Source of the DNA: Maricurvus nonylphenolicus
Lineage (GTDB): Bacteria; Pseudomonadota; Gammaproteobacteria; Pseudomonadales; Cellvibrionaceae
DNA length: 64,000 nt
Assembly (NCBI RefSeq): GCF_042854845.1
Contig: NZ_AP031498.1
Span: 2,294,001 to 2,358,000 of the forward strand
Reading direction: 5' to 3'
How positions within the stretch are numbered: the stretch's first letter is position 1; each line of letters opens with the position of its first letter. The translations under genes and the position numbers were made by a program. The notes beneath the pieces are model-generated. The model saw only the letters and a program-made list of their open reading frames with translations. It was not told where the DNA came from and did no database searches. Below are positions 1 through 7,986 of the stretch, piece by piece.

Positions 1-1175
1 TCCTCTATTTCAATATTGGGTTCTTGCAGCTTGCGCATAAAGACCAGTGAAATTGCATAACAGGCAATAAGCACTAATGCCGATTGCGGCCAGCTGAACC
101 AAACGCCAACACGTTCCATCGCCAATGCGATAATTAGACCGCCCAGGCTGCTGGTCAACATCACCATACTGTTAGCCAAACCGGCGCGGGCAGGACCAGA
201 AAATTCAGCGGAAAGTGCAATAATCAGAATATAAGCGGGAAGTTGGAAGAAGCCGGCTGCCGCACCAATACTCAAGGCCTGATTAAGTTGCGTGCTGGTT
301 AACAGGGGATAGGTAAACAGCAAACCACATAGCGAAGATAGAATAAGGAAAGGACGTCGGCGTCCAACTCGATCCGATAGGGCTGGAATAATCGCTGCAC
401 CAATAATCGAAAACAACAGGGCACAGGCAATCACATAACTGGCTTGTTCCGGGTTTAGACCATTGGTATTCATAATCTTTTCAAACCAGGCATTAAACCC
501 GTTAGTGGCACCGATAATCAAAAACGATAACCACATAACAATAACCAGATTGTTATCGCGAAACAGGGATTTGATTTCACTGATTCCACTTTCATTACTG
601 GCAACCAATTGACTGCGATTTTCCTTACACAATGCAATAAATAGCGCAGTAGTAATAAGTGATACAAACGCATAATGCATCATGGTTGGGTATAAACCGT
701 TTTCTGTAACCAGCAACGCGGTAGCGCCCATGCCCACAGCAATACCCAGTAGCATGCCTGCCATAACGACGCCGGTGGCCATGCCGGTTTTTTCAACGGG
801 AAACCAGTCGGAGACCACTTTGGCGATTGCCGAAGTAATGTAAACACCGGATACCGCAATAACAGTTTGGGAGCTTAGTAGACCCCAGTAACCTAAATCT
901 ATACTTCGGAAAAGTGCTGCTGCGGTCATGGCTACTGCAGCATAAGAAACAACTTTCTTATAGCCGTGATGATCCAGTGCTATGCCAGCATGAAAACCGA
1001 AAATGAGATAAGTCAGGGGATTTAGCAGTGTCGGTAGCCCTGCCCAGAATTCGCTGATATGGAAGTGAGCTTGCAGGGTAGTGACCAGAGGGGCGAAGTT
1101 TAACACCAGCATTTGATTAATGCCGACGATCAACCCAAAGGTCAGTAAGACGGTCCATTGGGAATGTTTAGACAT
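1..1175 (-). CDS. MFS transporter (C-terminus cut by window edge)
   Basis: Translating the minus strand from the ATG at 1175 gives an open frame of 391 codons that runs off the left edge. The product starts MSKHSQWTVLLTFGLIVG and consists of repeated hydrophobic segments separated by short loops. It has the Major Facilitator loop signature between helices (SDRVGRRRP, near residue 270), so it is an inner-membrane secondary transporter; nearly the full family length is visible. It lies 66 bp after the aminotransferase gene in the same direction and probably belongs to that operon. A short GC-rich dyad (GGCCGG / CCGGCC, 1188-1214) sits in the gap and might attenuate transcription. Its substrate is probably the compound, or an analogue, processed by the kinase, aldolase and aminotransferase. 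That is inferred from context only. Confidence 0.85.
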   Translation of the reverse strand, partial: MSKHSQWTVLLTFGLIVGINQMLVLNFAPLVTTLQAHFHISEFWAGLPTLLNPLTYLIFGFHAGIALDHHGYKKVVSYAAVAMTAAALFRSIDLGYWGLLSSQTVIAVSGVYITSAIAKVVSDWFPVEKTGMATGVVMAGMLLGIAVGMGATALLVTENGLYPTMMHYAFVSLITTALFIALCKENRSQLVASNESGISEIKSLFRDNNLVIVMWLSFLIIGATNGFNAWFEKIMNTNGLNPEQASYVIACALLFSIIGAAIIPALSDRVGRRRPFLILSSLCGLLFTYPLLTSTQLNQALSIGAAAGFFQLPAYILIIALSAEFSGPARAGLANSMVMLTSSLGGLIIALAMERVGVWFSWPQSALVLIACYAISLVFMRKLQEPNIEIE

Positions 1176-1241
1176 AATAAGGATCCGGGCCGGGACTCAA
1201 ACTGAGCTCCGGCCGTAAGTGGTGGAAATGTAGGGAGTGAG

Positions 1242-2477
1242 TTAACCCTCGCCGAATTGTTGCTTTAAGGCTTTAAATGCACCTTCAGTTCTTTCCAGAG
1301 CCTCAGCGATATCACTTTCTTCGTGGGCGGCACAAACAAACATGTTGTGCCAAGGGTGATAGTAAACACCGCGCTTGGCTGCTTCAGCGCAGAAGTAGTT
1401 ATTCTTCTCCCACATCGGATCGTCTTCAAACAATACCAGTGGCATTTGTACAGGACCGGTTTGATTGAGTTTGAAACCGTAGCTTTCTGCCAAAGAATCC
1501 AAACCATTGCGCAACAGGGTGCCGGCAGTTTCCATTTTGGCGATAGCGCCTTCCGATTCAATAGCATCGAAGGTAGCCAGAGAGGCCGCGAAAGATACAG
1601 AGGAGAACCAGAAAGAACCGGTGCTATAGATTTCGCCTGCGCCTTGACGGAAACGATCGTTGCCCGTAACGACCGATAAGGAGTAACCGTTAGCGACAGA
1701 TTTACTCATGGCACACAGATCGGGTAATACGCCAAGTGTTTCCCAGGTGCTGCCAGTACTGAAGCGGAAAGCACAACGTACATCATCCAAAATTAGTGCG
1801 GCGCCTTTGTCGTCACAGAGCTTACGCATAGTGGTGGCGAACTCGTTAGTCGGCCACTCTTGATCAACAAATACATCGTGTTTAAACGGTGAAACTATAA
1901 TTGCAGCCAAGTCATCACCCGCTTGTTCTACGGCGGCTTTCAGACTCTCAACATCGTTAAAGTTATAGGTGATCTGGTTGGCGCGATCACTTTCAGTAAT
2001 ACCGGCTTGTCCAGGGGTACACCAGATAGTTGCACCATGGTAAGCGCCATCGGCAACCAGAATCGTATTGCGTTTGGTTTGCGCACGGGCAGCCATGACA
2101 CAAATGGTGGTTGCATCGGTGCCGTTTTTAGCAAACAGGGTCCAGTCGGCGTGGGCAGAGGTGGCATTAAACTTTTCCGCCAGCTCAACCATCAATGGTG
2201 ATGGTCCGGTAGTAGCATCGGCAATCGCTTGCTGGATACGCGCGGCTTCGTCGACTTTTTCGTGGCAGTAACCCAGCAGGTTGGTGCCGTAACCGCACAT
2301 AAAATCGATATACTCATTGCCATCGGTATCCCACAGGCGACAACCTTTGGCGCGGCTAAAAAACTGTGGGTGCGCTGGTGACAGTGAGGCTGAATTTTGG
2401 TGGCCGTAAACGCCGGTAGGGAATGCGGATTGGGCGCGAGCACGTAAAGTCAGATCATTATCCAATGTATAAATCAT
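1242..2477 (-). CDS. Class III PLP-dependent aminotransferase, glutamate-1-semialdehyde aminomutase-like
   Basis: A 411-residue protein of the class III (HemL-like) aminotransferase fold. The cofactor aspartate lies in LILDDVRCAFR (D231) and the Schiff-base lysine is in LCAMSKSVANGYS (K259). The substrate-side motif KNGTDATT (about 118-125) matches the GSA aminomutase subgroup. The second residue of the usual DEV motif is changed to D. The gene sits in a minus-strand run with a class II aldolase and a PfkB kinase, not with haem genes, so a catabolic transaminase or aminomutase acting on an amino-aldehyde or amino-sugar derivative is more likely than HemL itself. The ATG at 2477 has a GAGAG purine run about 10 nt upstream. 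The family is firm; the substrate is unknown. Confidence 0.85.
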   Translation of the reverse strand: MIYTLDNDLTLRARAQSAFPTGVYGHQNSASLSPAHPQFFSRAKGCRLWDTDGNEYIDFMCGYGTNLLGYCHEKVDEAARIQQAIADATTGPSPLMVELAEKFNATSAHADWTLFAKNGTDATTICVMAARAQTKRNTILVADGAYHGATIWCTPGQAGITESDRANQITYNFNDVESLKAAVEQAGDDLAAIIVSPFKHDVFVDQEWPTNEFATTMRKLCDDKGAALILDDVRCAFRFSTGSTWETLGVLPDLCAMSKSVANGYSLSVVTGNDRFRQGAGEIYSTGSFWFSSVSFAASLATFDAIESEGAIAKMETAGTLLRNGLDSLAESYGFKLNQTGPVQMPLVLFEDDPMWEKNNYFCAEAAKRGVYYHPWHNMFVCAAHEESDIAEALERTEGAFKALKQQFGEG

Positions 2478-2521
2478 AATAGTTCTCTCTTTGTTCTCAA
2501 ATTCTGTGAATCTCTCGGCGA

Positions 2522-3214
2522 CTATTTGTCTAAACGGTTACCGTCGGTCAGATCTTTGCGTTTTTCCTGTTGGCCGTAGCTGGCAAACGCTACAAGCACA
2601 TCATCCATTTGTTCTTTGGAAAGTAATTTGGGACCGCCTATAGCCAGTGCGCCCCAATGCCAATGGGCAAGTTCTTCAACCAGTGCTGCCAGCTTAAGTG
2701 CACCTTCAAGATTAAAACCGGTTGCCAGTTGGCCGTGGTTAGCTAACAAGCAGGCCATAGAGGTTTGCAGGGCGCTTAAATTGGCATCCGACAATTCCTG
2801 TGAACCAAAAGTGGCATACGGGGCCAAGGGGATTTCATAGCTGCCGGTGGCGGCGATCATATAGTGTTGTGCTGGGATGGATTTATGGGCGCAGGCCAAA
2901 ATGGTCGCGTAGTTGGAATGGCAGTGAACCACTGCTTCCAATCCAGGTTTGTTTTTATACACATCGGCGTGCATACGCCATTCGCTGGAAGGGGTAAGCT
3001 GATCCGTATCAGTCTCACCATCCAAAGACATATGTACGATATGCTCAGGTTCTAAATCCTTGGGCAGAATACCGGTAGGGGTAATCAGCATCCCCTTGTT
3101 GGTTAACACCGAAACATTACCTGAAGATCCAGTCGTCAGCCCTTGATCTACCAGACTTTGAATCGCTTCTACTACCTGCTGGCGGCTGGCCTGATCGTTT
3201 TGATAAATAGCCAT
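2522..3214 (-). CDS. Class II aldolase/adducin family protein
   Basis: A 230-residue cytoplasmic protein of the AraD/FucA class II aldolase family, metal-dependent enzymes that cleave or epimerise sugar phosphates. The TGSSGNVSV segment near residue 30 is the phosphate-binding glycine/serine loop. Zinc ligands appear in VVHCHSNYA (about residue 97) and LLANHGQLATG (about residue 158). The start codon overlaps the stop of the upstream kinase by one base (TGATG), which implies translational coupling. With a sugar kinase directly upstream, the simplest model is phosphorylation of a ketose-like substrate followed by retro-aldol cleavage. The exact substrate cannot be read from the sequence. Confidence 0.88.
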   Translation of the reverse strand: MAIYQNDQASRQQVVEAIQSLVDQGLTTGSSGNVSVLTNKGMLITPTGILPKDLEPEHIVHMSLDGETDTDQLTPSSEWRMHADVYKNKPGLEAVVHCHSNYATILACAHKSIPAQHYMIAATGSYEIPLAPYATFGSQELSDANLSALQTSMACLLANHGQLATGFNLEGALKLAALVEELAHWHWGALAIGGPKLLSKEQMDDVLVAFASYGQQEKRKDLTDGNRLDK

Positions 3215-4182
3215 CAGCTTTGCTCCGCATCCAGAACTTTCATGGTGCCGGATTCCATAATGCGCAGGGTGGTTTCAAAATCTTTAACACCCGCATCAGA
3301 ACCAACGCCTGACGCGACCTGTGCCGCAGTGGCAGTGGCAAAGCGACAGGCTTTGACAGGATCAAAACCGTTAGCAAGGGCAACGTTAAAGCCGCCACAG
3401 AAGGAGTCACCACAGCCGCTGGTATCAACCACATTAACGTCGTTAATGACCGGCAGCATTTCTTTGATACCATCGCGGCTTGCAATGTAAGAACCGTCAC
3501 CACCACACTTAATCACACAGGCGTTAGCGCCTAGTTCCATGAAGAATTCTGCTGCTTCTTCAACGGTAGATTTACCGGAGATCTCCAACGCTTCATCAAT
3601 AGAAGGCATAAAGTAATCGAGGTAGGGGGCAAGCACTTTAAAGGAATCCAGGGTTTGTGGGCCGGGTGCAATCAGGTCGGCGGTAATGGTTGCGCCGTTT
3701 TGCTTGGCTTCTTTTAACAGGTTTGCACCAATCTCACCGTCTAGATTAAATAGCATGCCTACGCCGCCCCAGTGGATATGCTTGGCATTGACCAGGGCGT
3801 CTTTCATTTCATCGTTCAACTCCAACATCAGGAATGCGCCGGGCATATGCCAATTGGGACGACCGCCGTTTTCCGGATTAATGGCCAGCATCGTGGTGGC
3901 GGTAGGCATGTCGTCACGCTGTTGAATCGAGTCGGTGTCGACATTCGCTTGCTTGAGTTTGTTAACCAGAATATTACCAATATCGTCATTACCTACAGCG
4001 GTAATCAACGTGGTTTCTACTCCTTGCTTGGCAGCAATAACGGCGGGAGCGGCTGCTGTGCCGGCAGGACAAAGATGAATCTTCTCAACGAGATCAGTTC
4101 CTTCTCCCTCGGGAATTCGAGTAATGGGGTAGCCCACGACATCTAGGATGGTGGCTCCAATGCTGACAAACTGTTTGCTCAT
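3214..4182 (-). CDS. PfkB-family carbohydrate kinase
   Basis: A ribokinase-fold protein of 322 residues from the ATG at 4182; an in-frame GTG at 4191 would add three residues. The C-terminal PfkB signature DTSGCGDSFCGGF holds the catalytic Asp and anion-hole glycines, with Cys in place of the usual Ala of the GAGD motif. The N-terminal SIGATILDVVG strand and the Gly-rich PAGTAAAPA segment (about residue 45) match the family. It should phosphorylate a sugar or nucleoside-like hydroxyl with ATP. It is the first gene of the minus-strand run kinase-aldolase-aminotransferase-MFS and faces a divergent AraC regulator across about 150 bp, which contains spaced GGTCA repeats. Confidence 0.88.
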   Translation of the reverse strand: MSKQFVSIGATILDVVGYPITRIPEGEGTDLVEKIHLCPAGTAAAPAVIAAKQGVETTLITAVGNDDIGNILVNKLKQANVDTDSIQQRDDMPTATTMLAINPENGGRPNWHMPGAFLMLELNDEMKDALVNAKHIHWGGVGMLFNLDGEIGANLLKEAKQNGATITADLIAPGPQTLDSFKVLAPYLDYFMPSIDEALEISGKSTVEEAAEFFMELGANACVIKCGGDGSYIASRDGIKEMLPVINDVNVVDTSGCGDSFCGGFNVALANGFDPVKACRFATATAAQVASGVGSDAGVKDFETTLRIMESGTMKVLDAEQS

Positions 4183-4263
4183 AACACTCACTCAATTATC
4201 TGGTTGTTGAGGTTACGATACTCCCGGGGCTAGTCCGTCGATAGCTTCAAATCGGGCAGAACT

Positions 4264-4284
4264 GGTCATTTTCGGTCAAAGTCA
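4264..4284. promoter_or_regulatory. Candidate AraC-type binding site (direct repeats)
   Basis: Between the divergent kinase and AraC genes, GGTCA occurs at 4264-4268 and 4274-4278, with GTCA at 4281-4284. The first two are exactly one helical turn apart on the same strand, the usual geometry of an AraC-family site. This is a by-eye candidate; no promoter was firmly assigned. Confidence 0.35.
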
Positions 4285-4330
4285 TTATGCTTATAAAGAC
4301 TTGTTAAAACGCTGCTGGTTTTTCACCGTT

Positions 4331-5332
4331 ATGGCTATAGATACCCGATGTATCCCAACCTATATGTTCCATGTCGTGCAAAAAGTACTGCAGGAGTTCG
4401 GTATTGCGCCGCAAGTGATGGTGGAAAACTCCGGCATTAGCCTGGAAGAACTGTCGCAAAAAGATACCCTGATGTCGTTTCAGCAGGCGATGGTGTTAAT
4501 TGACAACGCCTTGCAAGCAAGCTCGGAGCCTGGAATTGGTTTACGGGTGGCGGGACAGATGACTATCAATGACTGGGGACTGTTCGGTTATGCGGTTGCC
4601 AGTTGCCAATCGATGGAAGAATCCCTGCGGGTGGGGATGCGTTACAGCGCCGCGGCAACACGCCTGACTAAAAATGACCTGGTGTTTTCTGACGGTAGTT
4701 TTTCTCTTCAATCAGAATCTTTGTATCCGGTAGGCGAGCAGTTACCCTTTCTGATCGAAGAAGACCTTGGCGGTATTGTACAGTTTGTAAAAACCTATGC
4801 TGATGAAACCCTCTTGCCACGTGAAGTACAGTTGGCGTATGACGCGCCTTCCTATATAGATCTTTACGAAAAACATTTTCAATGCCCGGTTATCTTTGGC
4901 TGCGAGCATAATCAGTTAATCTGGGATGAGGCGGTGATGAAGCGCCCATTTCCAGCTCATAACCCGGTTGCAGCACAATATGCCTTAAAACTTTGTGAAG
5001 AGTTTATTCAGGAAAATAAGGATGGGCATGAAATAGTCGATACGGTGCGTAATATTCTGGTGCAGGCAACCAACCCGTTTCCAGCCATTGAGGAAGTTGC
5101 CAAGCAGTTGAATATGAGTGAAAGTACTTTGAGGCGTGCACTTAAAAAAGAGGGGAGTTCCTACCGGGAAATTCTTGATAGCGTAAAAGAGAAAATGGCC
5201 AAGGAATACTTATCGACGACCAATTTGCGATTGGAAGATATTGCTTACCTGGTAGGGTTTAGTGACGTTAGCAACTTCCGCAGAGCCTTTAAAAAGTGGA
5301 CAGGAAAGCCACCACTGTTCTATCGGAAATAG
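4331..5332 (+). CDS. AraC family transcriptional regulator (OruR/ArgR-like)
   Basis: A 333-residue regulator from the ATG at 4331; a TTG at 4301 in the same frame would add ten residues and looks less likely. The N-terminal ~200 residues resemble the arabinose-binding-domain family found in OruR and ArgR regulators (FHVVQKVLQEFGIAP, then the LSFQQ-like helix). The C-terminal ~100 residues form two helix-turn-helix units: EEVAKQLNMSESTLRRALKK and EDIAYLVGFSDVSNFRRAFK, followed by WTGKPP. It is divergent from the kinase-aldolase-aminotransferase-transporter run and is the obvious candidate to control it. Its effector is unknown. It differs from the three membrane-anchored AraC proteins further right. 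Confidence 0.88.
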   Translation: MAIDTRCIPTYMFHVVQKVLQEFGIAPQVMVENSGISLEELSQKDTLMSFQQAMVLIDNALQASSEPGIGLRVAGQMTINDWGLFGYAVASCQSMEESLRVGMRYSAAATRLTKNDLVFSDGSFSLQSESLYPVGEQLPFLIEEDLGGIVQFVKTYADETLLPREVQLAYDAPSYIDLYEKHFQCPVIFGCEHNQLIWDEAVMKRPFPAHNPVAAQYALKLCEEFIQENKDGHEIVDTVRNILVQATNPFPAIEEVAKQLNMSESTLRRALKKEGSSYREILDSVKEKMAKEYLSTTNLRLEDIAYLVGFSDVSNFRRAFKKWTGKPPLFYRK

Positions 5333-5365
5333 TTTTACAGGAAACTGCTGAAAATAGCACGCCTT

Positions 5366-5490
5366 CCCCGCGAAAGCGGGGATCCAGTGATGCGAAGTTC
5401 GTAGATCTCAAATCGCACAAAGTAGAATAAAACAGTTATTTCGTAAATCGTAACCACGTGCCATAAATCTGGATCCCCGCTTTCGCGGGG
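5366..5490. repeat. REPIN-like / MITE-like element (two inverted REP hairpins)
   Basis: Two perfect 22-bp inverted copies lie at 5366-5387 and 5469-5490. Each contains a self-complementary hairpin (CCCCGC, GAAA loop, GCGGGG) followed by ATCCAG. The arms face inward around about 80 bp of non-coding DNA. The element sits between two convergent genes (AraC and the first DUF3604 gene), a typical place for REP pairs mobilised by REP-associated tyrosine transposases. It may also serve as a bidirectional terminator. No second copy was seen in the window. Confidence 0.8.
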
Positions 5491-5508
5491 ATGGCTACGT
5501 AGTGAGTT

Positions 5509-7761
5509 TTACCTGGGTTGGTAGTTTACAAAGATCGGTGACGACCAGGCTCTACCTTCTTTCATCGCATGGCACTCATCGCTTGGATCCGTACGTTTAT
5601 CACTGTAACAGGGTTTAACTTCGATGGGCTTTCCACTTTCATCGTAACTGGTGCGCAGGTTGGCAGCGTTGATCGTGGGCCTTGGCTCCTGAATCGCACG
5701 AGCGTAATAGGTTACATCCCGCTCCAGGGTTTCAAACTCTTCATCGGTGAATTCTACGGTACAACCATTTTGATTTGGGGCACAGTCAAAGGTCTTCCAA
5801 ATATCTTCAATACGTGACGTTCCATCGGGCAAAAACATCGGTTCGTCTTTAATCATTTGTGGTCGCACACGAATAATTTCGATGCGGGTAATTAAGCGGC
5901 GCTCATCTCCCGGGTTGTAACATTCTCCTCGGCACAGGCTTTCCATACGCTCGGTGGTTAAACCATCGAGAACATAATCAGGGCAGCCTGGTTTTTGTTT
6001 GAAAGCGCCTACAGCGGAAACACGGAAGCGGGGTGCTTCAGTCATGTCTACTTCAGAACCCATGGGCTGCTTACCATCTTTGCCGTTTAGCAGGTCAAAC
6101 CAAAGCAGGATACGCTCGCCACTGGTACCGTAGACTTGTTTCTTTTGCATGGCATTCCAGATGCTATCTCTATCGCGGCCTGGAGAGTGGACGGCAATCA
6201 ACCCACCGGTATAGAAATAGGAACTGCTGCGTTCATGTTCGAATTTCTTCACCGGAGGCAGCGACATAAAGTCACCTTCGCGGGGCTGGTTTGAGTATTT
6301 GCTGTTGGGGTAGGCGACTTTACGCGCGAATTCTTCCTGTACACCGGAAGTCTCGGTGTTGGCGTAGCGGTCATATTCTTTGTAACCGGTACCAGGGCGG
6401 CCAGTGTGGTTGTCGCTGGAAGCCATAAAACCGAAATTGAAACGCTGTGGATTATCCGGGTCATCAAAATTGGTGACTGACAGCGCGTATTGAGCACTGC
6501 CACCTGGGCGCAGGTTAAAGGCGGGTAGATAACAATCGGTACATTGACCGGACTCTTGCCAATCTTCAAAGGCCAAACCACTAATCACATAATGGCCGGC
6601 GACGCCGTTTTCGGCATAAATTTGGCGAGCCAAGTTGGCCCGGACCTCACACTCGGTAGCGGTGCCGCCATCGTTTAGGCAGCGGGATTCAATAATTTCC
6701 CCGGCCCGCCAGCACGATGGTGTGTAGGTTTCGCTGGGTGTGGGGCAACTGATCTCGCCACTGACGCCAATATTGATTGCCCGCCAATCCCGATATTCTT
6801 CCGAGTTACCGTGACCGGAGAAAATTTCCATCAAGAATTGGTAATCGCTGCGTTGTTGTCCATCTTTGAGTTGTTTATCCCACGTGGTGCCTGGCGGGGT
6901 ATAGACACCCCAGCTGTTGCCGTGAGGGATAACCATCGTATCGAAGCCCCATTGGTCGAGTTTGGAAAACAGGTCTTTGGGGGTTCTGGCTCCTTCTCGG
7001 CAGTCTTTTGGCAGTTCACGTACATCAACACCTTCAGGGCATTCCGGATAGGAGTAAACGGTATCGGTCAGTTTGTTAAAGTCGAATGCGCGTTGGCGGT
7101 CTTTAAAGTTCAATAGCGGCAAGCCGATGCGATCTGCGGGTGAGGCTGAACGGTTGACGATACCTGGGGCCTGGGCGTAGATGGGGCGGGTGGGTACCTG
7201 GTCTTCGGCGGTATCTTTAAAGATCACGTTTTTGTGACCGTAGTGATTGTTGGGATTGGTTCCGGCATGTGTCCATTCAAAACCCAGGTAAGCCACCATA
7301 TCCGGATCATCGGGGTCACCTGATACGGCATTACACTGGCGGATACTGTCTTTGGTGTCTTGCCAGTGTTCCGGGGTTGTGTGCTCGGCGTGGTCGTTGA
7401 TGGACCAGAAGTCCAGGGCGGAGCAATAACGGGCAAAATCACAGGCATCAGCAGGCGGGCTAGCGCCATCACCGCCCATCAAGCTTAAGCTGTATTGGAA
7501 GGCATCGATGGAATAGGTGGTGTGAGCGTGCAGGTCACCAAACAGGATTTGGGTATCGACAGATTGGTTTACGGCTGTTGAGGCTGCTTGTTGTTTGGTT
7601 TGTAGGGATTTTGTATAGGCTTCTGGGCGGGGAATATCTGTCACTGTACCAGCAGTTTCCAGTTTACCGAATGCGCCAAAGTAGGCGAGCCCTAAATAGG
7701 TGGCGGGCAGGGCGATGGTTATGGCAAGGACTTTCTTGGCGTTTAATTTCAATAGGCTCAT
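5509..7761 (-). CDS. DUF3604 domain protein 1 (PHP-like, membrane-anchored)
   Basis: A 750-residue protein recognised as DUF3604 by its PHP-like metal-binding motifs: FGDLHAHTTYS (H78, H80), WSINDHAEHTTP, MVIPHGNSWG and MASSDNHTGRPG. The N-terminus (LAITIALPATYLGLAYFGAFG) is a single hydrophobic segment, so the protein is probably anchored with the enzyme domain in the periplasm. Many cysteines suggest disulfides there. It is close in sequence and length to the divergent gene at 7987. The family has no established reaction that I can cite; a metal-dependent hydrolase is the inference from the PHP-like residues. It ends just after the REP-pair element and is transcribed away from the shared promoter region at 7762-7986. 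Confidence 0.9.
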   Translation of the reverse strand: MSLLKLNAKKVLAITIALPATYLGLAYFGAFGKLETAGTVTDIPRPEAYTKSLQTKQQAASTAVNQSVDTQILFGDLHAHTTYSIDAFQYSLSLMGGDGASPPADACDFARYCSALDFWSINDHAEHTTPEHWQDTKDSIRQCNAVSGDPDDPDMVAYLGFEWTHAGTNPNNHYGHKNVIFKDTAEDQVPTRPIYAQAPGIVNRSASPADRIGLPLLNFKDRQRAFDFNKLTDTVYSYPECPEGVDVRELPKDCREGARTPKDLFSKLDQWGFDTMVIPHGNSWGVYTPPGTTWDKQLKDGQQRSDYQFLMEIFSGHGNSEEYRDWRAINIGVSGEISCPTPSETYTPSCWRAGEIIESRCLNDGGTATECEVRANLARQIYAENGVAGHYVISGLAFEDWQESGQCTDCYLPAFNLRPGGSAQYALSVTNFDDPDNPQRFNFGFMASSDNHTGRPGTGYKEYDRYANTETSGVQEEFARKVAYPNSKYSNQPREGDFMSLPPVKKFEHERSSSYFYTGGLIAVHSPGRDRDSIWNAMQKKQVYGTSGERILLWFDLLNGKDGKQPMGSEVDMTEAPRFRVSAVGAFKQKPGCPDYVLDGLTTERMESLCRGECYNPGDERRLITRIEIIRVRPQMIKDEPMFLPDGTSRIEDIWKTFDCAPNQNGCTVEFTDEEFETLERDVTYYARAIQEPRPTINAANLRTSYDESGKPIEVKPCYSDKRTDPSDECHAMKEGRAWSSPIFVNYQPR

Positions 7762-7817
7762 CTTCAGTTACTGCTTCTGGTTTTATTTTCACCAGTTTGC
7801 AAAACGGAGCACAAAAA

Positions 7818-7907
7818 TGCGTCCACACCGATGTGTACGGACGCAATATCCTTAAGTATGTCAGTATTTTCAGTGTCCGGATTCGGAATCCGGTGCCAGC
7901 GGACGCA
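7818..7907. promoter_or_regulatory. Candidate operators between divergent DUF3604 genes
   Basis: The 225-bp divergent region contains an inverted repeat TGCGTCC / GGACGCA (7818-7824 and 7839-7845), a perfect palindrome CCGGATTCGGAATCCGG (7877-7893) and another GGACGCA at 7901-7907. The same GTCCG/CGGAC core recurs in four other promoter regions of this locus. It is a likely binding site for one or more of the membrane AraC regulators, by inference. Confidence 0.5.
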
Positions 7908-7986
7908 TCAGAGGGCGCAAATTCGTTAGATTCGGTGTGATGAAGATAAAGCGTTCAATAAAAAAGCTATAACAGGAGTTTCATTT

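Noticed and set aside
1323..1679. A 118-codon plus-strand frame
   Set aside because: It is antisense to the well-supported class III aminotransferase.
1242..2477. Assignment of the aminotransferase as HemL
   Set aside because: The neighbours are sugar-type catabolic genes and the motif details differ; haem synthesis is not supported by context.
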